Of a stretch of DNA of 18,484 nt, positions 7,806 through 15,190 are shown one piece after another. The position numbers and the translations under genes were made by a program. Below the pieces are notes generated by a model that searched no databases, had not been told where the DNA came from, and saw nothing but the letters and a program-made list of their open reading frames with translations. The first letter of the stretch is position 1, and each line of letters starts with the position of its first letter. Source of the stretch: Bacillota bacterium (lineage in GTDB: Bacteria > Bacillota > Clostridia > Lachnospirales > Lachnospiraceae); the NCBI GenBank assembly GCA_023423045.1, contig JAFAGA010000101.1, positions 1-18,484 on the forward strand, given 5' to 3'.

Positions 7806-8489
7806 CTAGTATGTTGAGGATTGGATTTCATTATAAATTTCTTCATAAATACTGCTGAACTCGGGATTGGTCATAAAGGCTAAAACTACAATTGCCATAA
7901 CAATACTGATCACAATCGTAATACTGCTCAAAACGATTCCGACAATTGCCATGTTTTTTCCGCCCTTTTTGTTCTTTATAACCAGAATGCCCAAGACAAT
8001 TCCGGCAATTGATAATGGAATTGCAATATACCATAAGCAGCAACTGAACAAGAAGCCGATTATACCGCAAACCAGGGCTCCAATTGCCATACCGTTGCTC
8101 TGAGGCTGTACCGGCAGATATGGACTATTCCGGTATTGGTTTGCCTGGTAGGAATTGTTCTGATATGGATTGTTCTGGTACTGGTTATTCTGATACTGAT
8201 TATTCTGGGGCTGGCTATTTTGATACTGATTGTTCTGAGGCTGGCTATTCTGATACTGGCCGCCCTGATACTGATTATTCTGATATTGGTTGCCCTGACT
8301 ATAATTGTTCTGATATGAACTGCCCTGGGCCGGATTTTGCCCGAATTGCTGATATTCATTCTGCTTCGAAGCATCCGGATGTCCGTCGGCTCCCTGCTGA
8401 TATGGCTGTTGTCCATTCTCAAGCGGCTTTGGATCTGTTGAACCGGATTGATCATTATTATTCCCGTATGGATTATTATAATCTCCCAT
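7806..8489 (-). CDS. DUF4190 membrane protein with Q/N-rich repeat N-terminus
   Basis: A 227-aa protein. Residues 1-130 are hydrophilic and low in complexity. From ~59 to ~122 they are built from five-residue units of the NNQYQ / NSQPQ type. Residues ~133-206 are a DUF4190 membrane domain with glycine-rich helices (GMAIGALVCGIIGF, IPLSIAGIVLGILV, NMAIVGIVLSSITIVI), followed by a short acidic C-terminal tail. The repeat half is probably flexible and faces one side of the membrane. The function of the family is unknown. Similar layouts occur with TM2 or dispanin-like proteins. The start is supported by AAAGGGGA 5 bp upstream. A promoter candidate lies at 8528-8556. Confidence 0.85.
   Translation of the reverse strand: MGDYNNPYGNNNDQSGSTDPKPLENGQQPYQQGADGHPDASKQNEYQQFGQNPAQGSSYQNNYSQGNQYQNNQYQGGQYQNSQPQNNQYQNSQPQNNQYQNNQYQNNPYQNNSYQANQYRNSPYLPVQPQSNGMAIGALVCGIIGFLFSCCLWYIAIPLSIAGIVLGILVIKNKKGGKNMAIVGIVLSSITIVISIVMAIVVLAFMTNPEFSSIYEEIYNEIQSSTY
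8124..8315 (-). repeat. In-frame 15-bp tandem repeats inside DUF4190 gene
   Basis: The DNA is a run of imperfect 15-bp units (plus-strand words such as TTCTGATACTGATTA), each encoding five residues of the N-N-Q-Y-Q or N-S-Q-P-Q kind. The length is a multiple of three, so unit gain or loss would keep the reading frame. Confidence 0.8.
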
Positions 8490-8527
8490 GCTATTCCCCT
8501 TTGCTGATTTGTTTATTTGCTAAAATC

Positions 8528-8556
8528 ATCCTAACATACATTTATTTCTGTTTCAA
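8528..8556 (-). promoter_or_regulatory. Candidate promoter for DUF4190 gene
   Basis: On the minus strand TTGAAA (8551-8556) and TAGGAT (8528-8533) are spaced by 17 bp, about 35-40 bp before the start codon. Confidence 0.5.
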
Positions 8557-8601
8557 CACTTTTACTCTAAATTTCCTTTTTTGTTTTCACAATATAATTT
8601 A

Positions 8602-8630
8602 TTGACTATATTAATAGAAGCAAATATAAT
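8602..8630 (+). promoter_or_regulatory. Strong promoter for isomerase gene
   Basis: TTGACT (8602-8607) and a perfect TATAAT (8625-8630) are separated by exactly 17 bp, with an A/T-rich upstream stretch. The leader before the ATG at 8668 is about 30 nt and contains AAGGAGG. No operator-like palindrome is obvious, so it may be made constitutively. Confidence 0.8.
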
Positions 8631-8667
8631 AGATACTGGTTACACGATTTTTAAGGAGGTTTTTACA

Positions 8668-10146
8668 ATGAATATACCTAAAGTAAAATTAGGCATAATT
8701 GCCGTCAGCAGAGATTGCTTTCCCATGGAGCTGTCCGCCAGCAGAAGAAAAGCGGTAGCAACAGCCTATGAACAGAAATTCGGCAATATTTATGAATGCC
8801 TTACTACCGTGGAGAATGAACTCCATATGAAGCGGGCTCTGGAAGAGGTAACAGATGCCGGATGCAATGCCTTGGTAATTTATCTGGGTAACTTCGGTCC
8901 TGAGACCGCCGAAACCCTGCTTGCCAAATATTTTGAAGGTCCCGTAATGTTTGCTGCCGCAGCCGAGGAAAGCGCCGAGGACCTGCTTGACGGCCGGGGA
9001 GACGCTTACTGCGGTATGCTGAATGCAAGCTATAACCTGAAGCTGCGCAACATCAGAGCTTACATACCGGAGTATCCTGTGGGTACCCCTTCCCAGGTGG
9101 CTGACATGATCGGAGACTTTGCTCCCATAGCAAGAGCCATTCTTGGACTAAAGAATCTGAAAATCATCTCCTTTGGCCCCCGCCCCCAGGATTTTCTCGC
9201 ATGCAATGCCCCGATACAGCAGCTGTACAATATCGGCGTAGAGATTGAGGAGAACTCCGAGCTGGATTTATTTGCAGCATTTCACGCCCATGCGGAGGAT
9301 CCCCGTATTCCCGAAGTAATCCGGAGCATGGAACTGGAACTGGGAGAGGGAAATAAGATGCCGGGTATTCTGCCCAAGCTTGCTCAATACGAGCTCACCC
9401 TTCTTGATTGGGCCAAGGACCACAAGGGCTCCAGGGAATATATCGCATTTGCCAACAAATGCTGGCCTTCCTTCCAGACCCAGTTCGGCTTTGTTCCTTG
9501 TTATGTGAACAGCCGTCTGACTGCAAAGGGCTATCCGGTATCCTGCGAGGTGGATATCTACGGTGCATTGAGTGAATATATCGGCACTTGTATCAGTGAG
9601 GATGCCGTCACCTTACTGGATATTAACAACACGGTTCCTGCAGATATGTACGAAACCGAGATCAAGGGTAAATATTCCTACGGGCACAGGGATACCTTCA
9701 TGGGCTTCCACTGCGGCAATACCGCCATCTGCAAGCTGAGCCATTCCTCCATGAAGCATCAGAAAATTATGGCCCGCAGCCTTGAGCCGAATCAGGAGCC
9801 GAATATTACCCGCGGAACTTTGGAGGGCGATATTATTCCCGGGGAGATCACCTTCTTCCGCCTCCAGAGCACAGCAGATGCCAAACTTCGCGCCTATGTT
9901 GCAGAAGGTGAAGTACTCCCGGTTGCTACCCGCTCCTTCGGCTCCATCGGTGTATTCGCTATTCCGGAGATGGGCCGCTTCTACCGCCATGTGCTGATTG
10001 AGAAGAATTATCCTCATCACGGAGCTGTAGCCTTCGGCCATTATGGAAAAACTCTGTTCGATGTATTCCGCTACCTGGACGTAACCGACATCGGCTTTAA
10101 CCAGCCAAAGGGCATGCTCTATAAAACAGAGAATCCTTTTTCTTAA
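8668..10146 (+). CDS. L-fucose/L-arabinose isomerase family protein
   Basis: A 492-aa cytoplasmic protein of the L-fucose/L-arabinose isomerase superfamily, metal-dependent aldose-ketose isomerases. Visible family features are the N-terminal Rossmann-like part (VKLGIIAVSRD), SCEVDIYGAL with candidate metal ligand E294, TLLDINNT with D318, GFHCGNT with H348, and PHHGAVAFGHYG with H450/H451. The length fits AraA- or FucI-like proteins. The substrate cannot be set from sequence alone, and many such family members are not true fucose or arabinose isomerases. The start at 8668 is set by AAGGAGG 8 bp upstream. The longer reading frame from 8581 would include the promoter. No sugar kinase, aldolase or transporter is adjacent, so it stands alone rather than in a sugar operon. 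Confidence 0.85.
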   Translation: MNIPKVKLGIIAVSRDCFPMELSASRRKAVATAYEQKFGNIYECLTTVENELHMKRALEEVTDAGCNALVIYLGNFGPETAETLLAKYFEGPVMFAAAAEESAEDLLDGRGDAYCGMLNASYNLKLRNIRAYIPEYPVGTPSQVADMIGDFAPIARAILGLKNLKIISFGPRPQDFLACNAPIQQLYNIGVEIEENSELDLFAAFHAHAEDPRIPEVIRSMELELGEGNKMPGILPKLAQYELTLLDWAKDHKGSREYIAFANKCWPSFQTQFGFVPCYVNSRLTAKGYPVSCEVDIYGALSEYIGTCISEDAVTLLDINNTVPADMYETEIKGKYSYGHRDTFMGFHCGNTAICKLSHSSMKHQKIMARSLEPNQEPNITRGTLEGDIIPGEITFFRLQSTADAKLRAYVAEGEVLPVATRSFGSIGVFAIPEMGRFYRHVLIEKNYPHHGAVAFGHYGKTLFDVFRYLDVTDIGFNQPKGMLYKTENPFS

Positions 10147-10191
10147 TATACAGGGAAGTCTTTTTGCCTTAGAATAAACTTTCTTAATGTA

Positions 10192-10278
10192 ATAATAAAG
10201 GGCGGTCGTTATGCCGCCCGGAGAAGAACAATGACTTTTGCTTCATTGTCCTCTCTGGGACAGCATACCGACCGCCCT
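10192..10278 (-). terminator. Long hairpin terminator of hsp20
   Basis: Outer arms of 16 bp (10199-10214 with 10263-10278, one mismatch) enclose a second helix (ACAATGA/TCATTGT near 10228-10250). Read on the minus strand, the GC-rich outer arm ends in CCGCCCTTTATTATTA, so it fits a terminator for the heat-shock gene, whose stop is 15 bp away. It could also stop readthrough from the convergent isomerase gene. Confidence 0.65.
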
Positions 10279-10292
10279 GATTGGCAGATACA

Positions 10293-10706
10293 TTACTTCA
10301 CTTCGATTCGCTTCGGCTCCTCTGAGCTTATCTGCTCCTTGGGAAGCTCCACCTCCAGCACTCCGTTATTATACGCCGCCTGAATGCTCTCCTTGCGTAT
10401 TCCGGGAATATGGAAGCTTCTGCAATAGCTTCGGTAGCGTCTTTCCTGTCTGACATAATCTCCTCGGCTATCCTTCTTCTCTTCGTTGTGAGAGGCCGAT
10501 ATGGTCAGTGTCTCTCTGTCAAGATCGATCTTGATTTCATCCTTATGAAAGCCCGGCAATTCAGCCTGCAGCAGGTAGCTGTCTCCCTTATCAATCACAT
10601 CCGTGCTGAAATTATCAAACTGATTAAAGCCATTTCCAAAGAAGTCATGAAATACTCTGTCAAAAAATAAAGGTCCTGTAGATTCGAATAATGCTGGTCT
10701 TAACAT
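10293..10706 (-). CDS. Small heat-shock protein, Hsp20/alpha-crystallin family
   Basis: A 137-aa small heat-shock chaperone that would bind unfolded proteins and prevent aggregation. After an N-terminal arm with aromatic residues (FFDRVFHDFFGNGF), the alpha-crystallin domain runs from ~38 to ~130. It includes YLLQAELPGFHKDEIKIDL, LTISASH and the family hallmark AAYNNGVLEVELPK. The C-terminal tail is short (KRIEVK). The ATG at 10706 is preferred over an in-frame GTG at 10715, because AAGGAG lies about 8 bp before the ATG. No CIRCE element was seen. An 8-bp inverted repeat (10742-10749 with 10758-10765) lies ~40 bp upstream and could be an operator. Confidence 0.92.
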   Translation of the reverse strand: MLRPALFESTGPLFFDRVFHDFFGNGFNQFDNFSTDVIDKGDSYLLQAELPGFHKDEIKIDLDRETLTISASHNEEKKDSRGDYVRQERRYRSYCRSFHIPGIRKESIQAAYNNGVLEVELPKEQISSEEPKRIEVK

Positions 10707-10741
10707 AATAACCACTCCTTCTTCTATTATAATTTATGTTG

Positions 10742-10765
10742 CGGTATAATCCTGAGCTTATACCG
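10742..10765. promoter_or_regulatory. Inverted repeat upstream of hsp20
   Basis: CGGTATAA (10742-10749) and TTATACCG (10758-10765) form a perfect 8-bp dyad with an 8-bp spacer, about 36-60 bp before the hsp20 start codon. This spacing fits an operator or a promoter-overlapping site. A TATAAT on the minus strand at 10726-10731 seems too close to the ribosome site to be the functional -10. Confidence 0.4.
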
Positions 10766-11138
10766 TTTGATACCCACAAGCGATCTTGTATTTTGATTTA
10801 TTTATCTGCTTGCAATATATGTTATACATCATATATAACATTTAATCAATATAGAATTTATAAATTATCTCTAAAAAAATTATTAATTCAGCTTTTCCTT
10901 AAGATACATATTATCCGTTTAATCGGAAATGATATGTAGCATACGGACAGCACAAAGGTCTCTTTAGCAGAAACAGTTCAAGTGGAGCAGTTTAAGGCTT
11001 AGGATGCAAAAAAGACATCCTATCCGTTTCCTGCATTTCCTGCATTGTCTTATGACTGCGGGAAAAGGCGAAACAAATATTATGTCTTATCTTTACCATC
11101 ACTATTCAAAAGGATATTGCCTTGAAGCACCTTGTGTT
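10766..11138. other. AT-rich non-coding region with palindromes
   Basis: No convincing gene is present. Perfect dyads are ATGTTATA/TATAACAT (10819-10826, 10834-10841), TACATAT/ATATGTA (10905-10911, 10932-10938) enclosing TCCG/CGGA (10914-10917, 10924-10927), and TAGGATG/CATCCTA near 10998-11021. None has a clear T run. A plus-strand frame across 10736-10939 has no ribosome site and an unlikely composition, so it is not called. Confidence 0.4.
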
Positions 11139-11237
11139 TCATGAGCCGGTTTAAACTTCATAAATCGGCCTAAGTTTTTATGAGCTGACTTTAAGCTTCA
11201 TGGACTGGCTTAAGTTTTATGAGCCGACGCTAAGCTT
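11139..11237 (+). repeat. Five tandem ~20-bp repeats
   Basis: Five adjacent imperfect units start at about 11139, 11158, 11178, 11198 and 11218. The rough consensus is TCATGAGCCGGCTTAAGTT. Units 2 and 4 resemble each other, as do 3 and 5, which gives a second-order period of about 40 bp. Each unit carries a TTAAG or TAAGCTT core, so neighbouring units can also pair as short hairpins. The array ends about 65 bp before the small gene at 11304. There is no reading frame reason for the repeat. Confidence 0.75.
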
Positions 11238-11303
11238 CCGTTAATTATCGTAGGGGATGGCAGCCCTCTCCATGCCAAAAATATAATGAATACGGGTGAT
11301 AAT

Positions 11304-11459
11304 ATGTCATATGTAGCTCCGGCAATCCGCAATAAGTTCGAAACCTTATCCACGGATTTGAAGAATACGATTCTTGAAAGGAATGTAGAGCTTTATACCA
11401 TTCACGATCTTATTAATGTCCTGGATGCGATTGTAAAAGAAGCAGATGAAGAAGAATAG
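11304..11459 (+). CDS. Small acidic protein of ~51 aa, unknown function
   Basis: A short reading frame beginning MSYVAPAIRNKFETLSTDLK and ending in KEADEEE. It has the composition of a genuine small soluble helical protein: charged, no low complexity, and an amphipathic pattern in LYTIHDLINVLDAIVKEA. A GGGTGA motif lies 5 bp before the ATG at 11304. An in-frame ATG at 11286 would give 57 aa but lacks a ribosome site. I believe similar short proteins occur in Lachnospiraceae, but I cannot name a family or function. It ends 12 bp from the convergent GGDEF-EAL gene and sits just after the tandem repeat array. Confidence 0.65.
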   Translation: MSYVAPAIRNKFETLSTDLKNTILERNVELYTIHDLINVLDAIVKEADEEE

Positions 11460-11471
11460 TTGCAGGAAGCT

Positions 11472-13484
11472 CTATAACTTGAACGCACATCGTTTCCTTA
11501 ACAATTCTTGTATCTCATCCTCAGGGGCAGGTCTGCTTAACAGGTAGCCCTGCCCAAAACCGCAATTGTGTTTTCCGAGAAATTCCAGCTGCTCCCTCGT
11601 CTCAATCCCTTCCGCGACCACTTCAAACTCCAGATCATGAGCTAGAGTGAGAATGTTTTTGATTAACAGGGTGTCTATCTTGTTCTCTATAATTGTGCTG
11701 ATAAAGCTTTTATCCAGCTTGATAATATTAATCGGAAACTTCTTAAGATAATTCAAAGACGAATATCCGGTACCAAAATCGTCCAGCGCTACCCGAATAC
11801 CCAATGCCTTCAAGCGGTTCAAATGATTTATCACAATATCCACATCCGATATATTGGCCGTCTCCGTAATCTCAATTACTACCCGGCTAAAGTCCACCCC
11901 GGCTCTTGCAATAATCTGCTCCATCTCATTAAAATTAATGGTGCTGGTCAGCGTCTTGCCTGACAGGTTGATGGACATATCAATGTCGTCAAAACCTTGC
12001 TGCTCCAGGACTTTCTTCTGCCAAAGCGCCTTAGTCACAATCCAGCGCTCCAGTTTATAAATCTGCCCCGAATCCTCCGCAACCGGTATAAAATCCACCG
12101 GAGAGATAAATCCTTCCACAGGATGCTTCCACCTTACCAGGGCCTCCAATCCTGTGATATGACCCGATCTTAAATCCCATTGGGGCTGATAGTATAATAC
12201 GAACTGCTCCTCCTCTATTGCATACTGCAGATTGTTAATCATCTTCATATGCCTGAGATTCTCTTCATTGATTCTCTCCTGATAGAACAGAATCCGGTTC
12301 TTTCCCTCTCTTTTTGCCTCATACATGGCTATGTCCGCATTCTTCAGCAGCGCATTAGAATCACCGCCGTCCCTGGGATAGCATACGACACCGATACTCA
12401 TGGAAATATAGAACTGGTAGCTCTCCATGGTCCAGGTTTTGCTGATACGATTTCTGAGCTTTTCCATATGATCCAGGAGTCTTTCCCTGGATGTCTCCAG
12501 GAATAGGATTGCAAACTCATCTCCTCCCAGCCTTGCAACAAAGTCAGGTTCCGATACCTCCGCCCTCAGGCAGTCCGCAAAGTAGATCAGAAAGAGATCT
12601 CCTACCTGATGCCCCATGGAATCATTAATGGTCTTAAAATTATCAATATCGATATAGGCAATCATGAAGCTCCCCGCGCTCTTCTGCAGATGCCTGTTAA
12701 CTTCACTTTCAAACATGGCCCGGTTCCCAAGTCCTGTCAAAGTATCATAAAAGGCAAGGTTCTTTACCTTCTCCTCATAACGTTTGCGTTCGTTGATATC
12801 CGCACCGAAGGATACAAAATAAGTCTGACTCGGCTCTGTGGGTGATGAGAGTAAGTTGCTGTTCCACAGGATATTAATTACAGACCCGTCCTTGGCGATT
12901 AAAGGACATTCATAATTATATATCTGCTTACCTTCGCGAATCTCTGCGAACACCTTCCTTAAGCCCGGCCAGTATTCCTGAGGTACCATCAACTTCATCC
13001 AGGTCTTCCCCTCCAGATCCCCCACAGTATAACCGCATACCTTCTGAGAATAAGGGTTAAAGCTGATCAACCGGTTTTCATCATGGGTAACAATGAAGAT
13101 GGGGGCTTCTGATATTATATTGTCGTTTAGCTTCTTCTGGTAGACAAGCTCGGCTTCCGTTTTCATCAGTTCTTCGTGGGAAGCCTGTAATTTGTCATAG
13201 GCAGCAGCAGTTTTAAACAACTCATTCTTCAGTAAAATCAGACCCTTGCGCACCAGAAGGTATACCATCAGGGTCGTGATGAATATGTAAAACCAGCCCT
13301 TATAGGTTTGAAAATGCTTATATTTCTCAACATCCGGAATAATATATTCCAAAAACAGATCCGACAACAAAATCCATAGAATCCCGAAGATTGCATAAAT
13401 CACCGAAATTGGGAACGCCTCATTACGGTTTCCGAATTTTTTAAATAAACATATCACCCTATGTATTTTACTCTTTCTTTTCAT
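11472..13484 (-). CDS. Membrane PAS-GGDEF-EAL cyclic-di-GMP protein
   Basis: A 670-aa signalling protein. Two N-terminal membrane helices (~26-45, ~63-85) are followed by a coiled linker, a PAS domain (~120-235), a GGDEF domain (~238-400) and an EAL domain (~410-660). GGDEF is intact at 320-324 (RLGGDEF). The inhibitory RxxD site is absent, because the matching position reads SEPD. The EAL set is also intact: EALVR (447-451), SINLSG, EITET, DDFGTG (568-573), IKLDKS, AEGIE (624-628) and GQGY. It could therefore both make and degrade cyclic-di-GMP, with PAS as the sensor input. The ATG at 13484 is chosen for its GAGGGTGG ribosome site; an ATG at 13502 lacks one. It is transcribed alone from a near-consensus promoter at 13526-13555. 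Confidence 0.93.
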   Translation of the reverse strand: MKRKSKIHRVICLFKKFGNRNEAFPISVIYAIFGILWILLSDLFLEYIIPDVEKYKHFQTYKGWFYIFITTLMVYLLVRKGLILLKNELFKTAAAYDKLQASHEELMKTEAELVYQKKLNDNIISEAPIFIVTHDENRLISFNPYSQKVCGYTVGDLEGKTWMKLMVPQEYWPGLRKVFAEIREGKQIYNYECPLIAKDGSVINILWNSNLLSSPTEPSQTYFVSFGADINERKRYEEKVKNLAFYDTLTGLGNRAMFESEVNRHLQKSAGSFMIAYIDIDNFKTINDSMGHQVGDLFLIYFADCLRAEVSEPDFVARLGGDEFAILFLETSRERLLDHMEKLRNRISKTWTMESYQFYISMSIGVVCYPRDGGDSNALLKNADIAMYEAKREGKNRILFYQERINEENLRHMKMINNLQYAIEEEQFVLYYQPQWDLRSGHITGLEALVRWKHPVEGFISPVDFIPVAEDSGQIYKLERWIVTKALWQKKVLEQQGFDDIDMSINLSGKTLTSTINFNEMEQIIARAGVDFSRVVIEITETANISDVDIVINHLNRLKALGIRVALDDFGTGYSSLNYLKKFPINIIKLDKSFISTIIENKIDTLLIKNILTLAHDLEFEVVAEGIETREQLEFLGKHNCGFGQGYLLSRPAPEDEIQELLRKRCAFKL

Positions 13485-13525
13485 GGTAAGCCACCCTCGC
13501 ATTTCATCGGCCGGTACATGTAGCT

Positions 13526-13555
13526 ATTATACGTTACTCTCTTTACAAATGTCAA
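13526..13555 (-). promoter_or_regulatory. Near-consensus promoter of GGDEF-EAL gene
   Basis: On the minus strand a perfect TTGACA (13550-13555) and a perfect TATAAT (13526-13531) are separated by 18 bp. The predicted leader to the ATG at 13484 is about 35 nt. Confidence 0.85.
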
Positions 13556-13735
13556 ATTTTATCTAAATTTATCGTATTTTACATAATAACGGTATATGTT
13601 ACTTCTTTGCTTTTGGCTAAATTATATGATTTACAGACTCCTCTTGTCAATTCAACTCTTCCATAAAAAGGGATCATTTTCCTATAATTAGGTCCCATTT
13701 CCTATTTGGAAGCTTCTAATCCTCTGTCTTTTCCG
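13556..13735. other. AT-rich intergenic stretch
   Basis: Lies between the GGDEF-EAL promoter and the MFS terminator. I see no gene and no strong structure. Only weak short inverted words (GGGA/TCCC around 13668-13695) are present. Confidence 0.4.
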
Positions 13736-13785
13736 AAAAAATCCCTGCTCAAGAGCCGAAATAATCTATGCTCTTGAACAGGGAT
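13736..13785 (-). terminator. Intrinsic terminator of lipoprotein-MFS operon
   Basis: A 16-bp stem with one mismatch (13741-13756 with 13770-13785) and a 13-base loop. On the minus strand it is followed by a run of T (complement of 13736-13741). It starts 34 bp after the MFS stop codon. Confidence 0.88.
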
Positions 13786-13818
13786 GTAACATCAGTACTT
13801 CTTATAATGGGGTAATGT

Positions 13819-15093
13819 TTATACAGCATCCTTCTTTAGGCCGTATTCTTCCGTATTATCATCGGAACTTTGTATCTCTTTTTCCTTACGCCGATTTCCC
13901 AGATAGATTCCATACATCCCTGCAATTCCTGCCAGGGAAAGAAAAAAGGTGAGCAGCCAGATATAATTTAAGCCGACCTTGGTAATAAATCTTCCCGCAA
14001 TGGAGGTCCCCAGCGCCGCTCCAACGGACCAGCTCAGCGAACCGACGGCATTAAACCGCGCCCGAAAATTACTCGGGCTGTTATCTGCCAGATATACTCC
14101 GAAATTCGTCACTACCAGGATCTCTCCTATGGTCCAAACAATTGTTGATGCGATGAACAGAGGGTAAGTATTAATGAGACCAAGCATTCCGAAACCGACA
14201 GCATAGAATATCCCTGCAAGCATAATATTGGTCAGCGGCTTCCATCTCCTCGTTATGGAGGTAATCGCCACCGTGCAGAATAATACAGTAAAGGCATTGA
14301 TGCTCATAAGTACCCCGAATTTGCTTGCGCCGCTGCTGCCAAATACCTCATCCGCAGTCAGCGGCAGGGAGAATCGGTGCTGGGTATAAATAAAGCTGTA
14401 TATGGTATATATGAGCAGAAAGATGGCTATCAGGGGGCGCTTTTGCAATGCGGTAAACACATTGCCCTTTTCCTCTTTTTCCTGCTCCGTATATGCGGTT
14501 TTCTTCAACTCCTCCCCCTTTATTTCCTTCACATTTCTCCAGATTAAAACTAATGCAAGGAAGGAGGTGAACGCATCTCCGATAAACAGCAGAGGCAGGT
14601 AATTATTGAAGAGAAAGCCTGCCACAATTGGACCCAGGGCAACACCGATGTTAATCCCAAGATATTGCAGAGAGAAGCCCGCCTGTCTCTGGTGCGGCGG
14701 AAGGATATCCGTAATAATGGCATTCATCGCAGGTCTGGCCGCACCATGGAAGAAGGTAGATACCATCAAAAAGGCCACGGTGACTGCCGGATCAGTAAAG
14801 AAGGCGCAGGGCAGCAGAGCCAATGCGGCTCCCGTCTGGGCAATCAGATAGGTGCTCTTACGTCCCAGCTCATCCGCCAGCTTTCCTCCAATCAGAGAAG
14901 AAGGGATTCCCAGCAGCGAACTGACCATTACTATAATACCGGCCATTTCTACCGAAAGTCCGATTTTTATGGTAAGATACATTGTTAAAAACGGCATTAC
15001 GAAGTCGCCGAACCGATTAATCACAGTTGCTCCGAACATAATATACATGTTTTTGGGAAGTCCCCGGTAGGCATTCAATATTGTAAGTTTCAT
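13819..15093 (-). CDS. MFS family transporter
   Basis: A ~424-aa major facilitator transporter with about 12 hydrophobic helices. The loop 2-3 signature is GGKLADELGRKS at ~69-80, and there is a typical central cytoplasmic loop rich in K/E (NVKEIKGEELKKTAYTEQEK). The N-terminus resembles MdtH-like drug exporters (NRFGDFVMPFLTMYL), but the substrate cannot be told. The hydrophilic C-terminus is short and charged. The start is uncertain. ATGs at 15093 and 15102 both begin near the first helix and have weak ribosome sites. A TTG at 15201 would add a 36-residue leader that is unlike the family. It lies ~97 bp after the L,D-transpeptidase gene, with no terminator between, so the two are probably co-transcribed. 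Confidence 0.88.
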   Translation of the reverse strand: MKLTILNAYRGLPKNMYIMFGATVINRFGDFVMPFLTMYLTIKIGLSVEMAGIIVMVSSLLGIPSSLIGGKLADELGRKSTYLIAQTGAALALLPCAFFTDPAVTVAFLMVSTFFHGAARPAMNAIITDILPPHQRQAGFSLQYLGINIGVALGPIVAGFLFNNYLPLLFIGDAFTSFLALVLIWRNVKEIKGEELKKTAYTEQEKEEKGNVFTALQKRPLIAIFLLIYTIYSFIYTQHRFSLPLTADEVFGSSGASKFGVLMSINAFTVLFCTVAITSITRRWKPLTNIMLAGIFYAVGFGMLGLINTYPLFIASTIVWTIGEILVVTNFGVYLADNSPSNFRARFNAVGSLSWSVGAALGTSIAGRFITKVGLNYIWLLTFFLSLAGIAGMYGIYLGNRRKEKEIQSSDDNTEEYGLKKDAV

Positions 15094-15190
15094 TGCAGTC
15101 ATCTCATTTCGTATTATTTTGTAAACCCGGGGAAGCTCCCAAACTCCTTCGAGCTCCAACTCCCCACTACTGTCCCAATCCCTTCTATTT

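Noticed and set aside
8084..8605. Long plus-strand frames opposite the DUF4190 gene
   Set aside because: They are antisense products of the 15-bp repeat, with repeated D/Y/S/G or L/I/V units. The minus-strand frame has the domain, ribosome site and promoter.
9613..10041. 142-aa minus-strand frame inside the isomerase gene
   Set aside because: It is a shadow of a conserved coding sequence on the other strand and has no start signals.
10736..10939. 67-aa plus-strand reading frame
   Set aside because: No ribosome site, AT-driven composition, and it runs across several palindromes. It looks like chance.
11139..11237. CRISPR array or coding repeat
   Set aside because: The units are directly adjacent without spacers and are interrupted by stops in translation, so neither fits.
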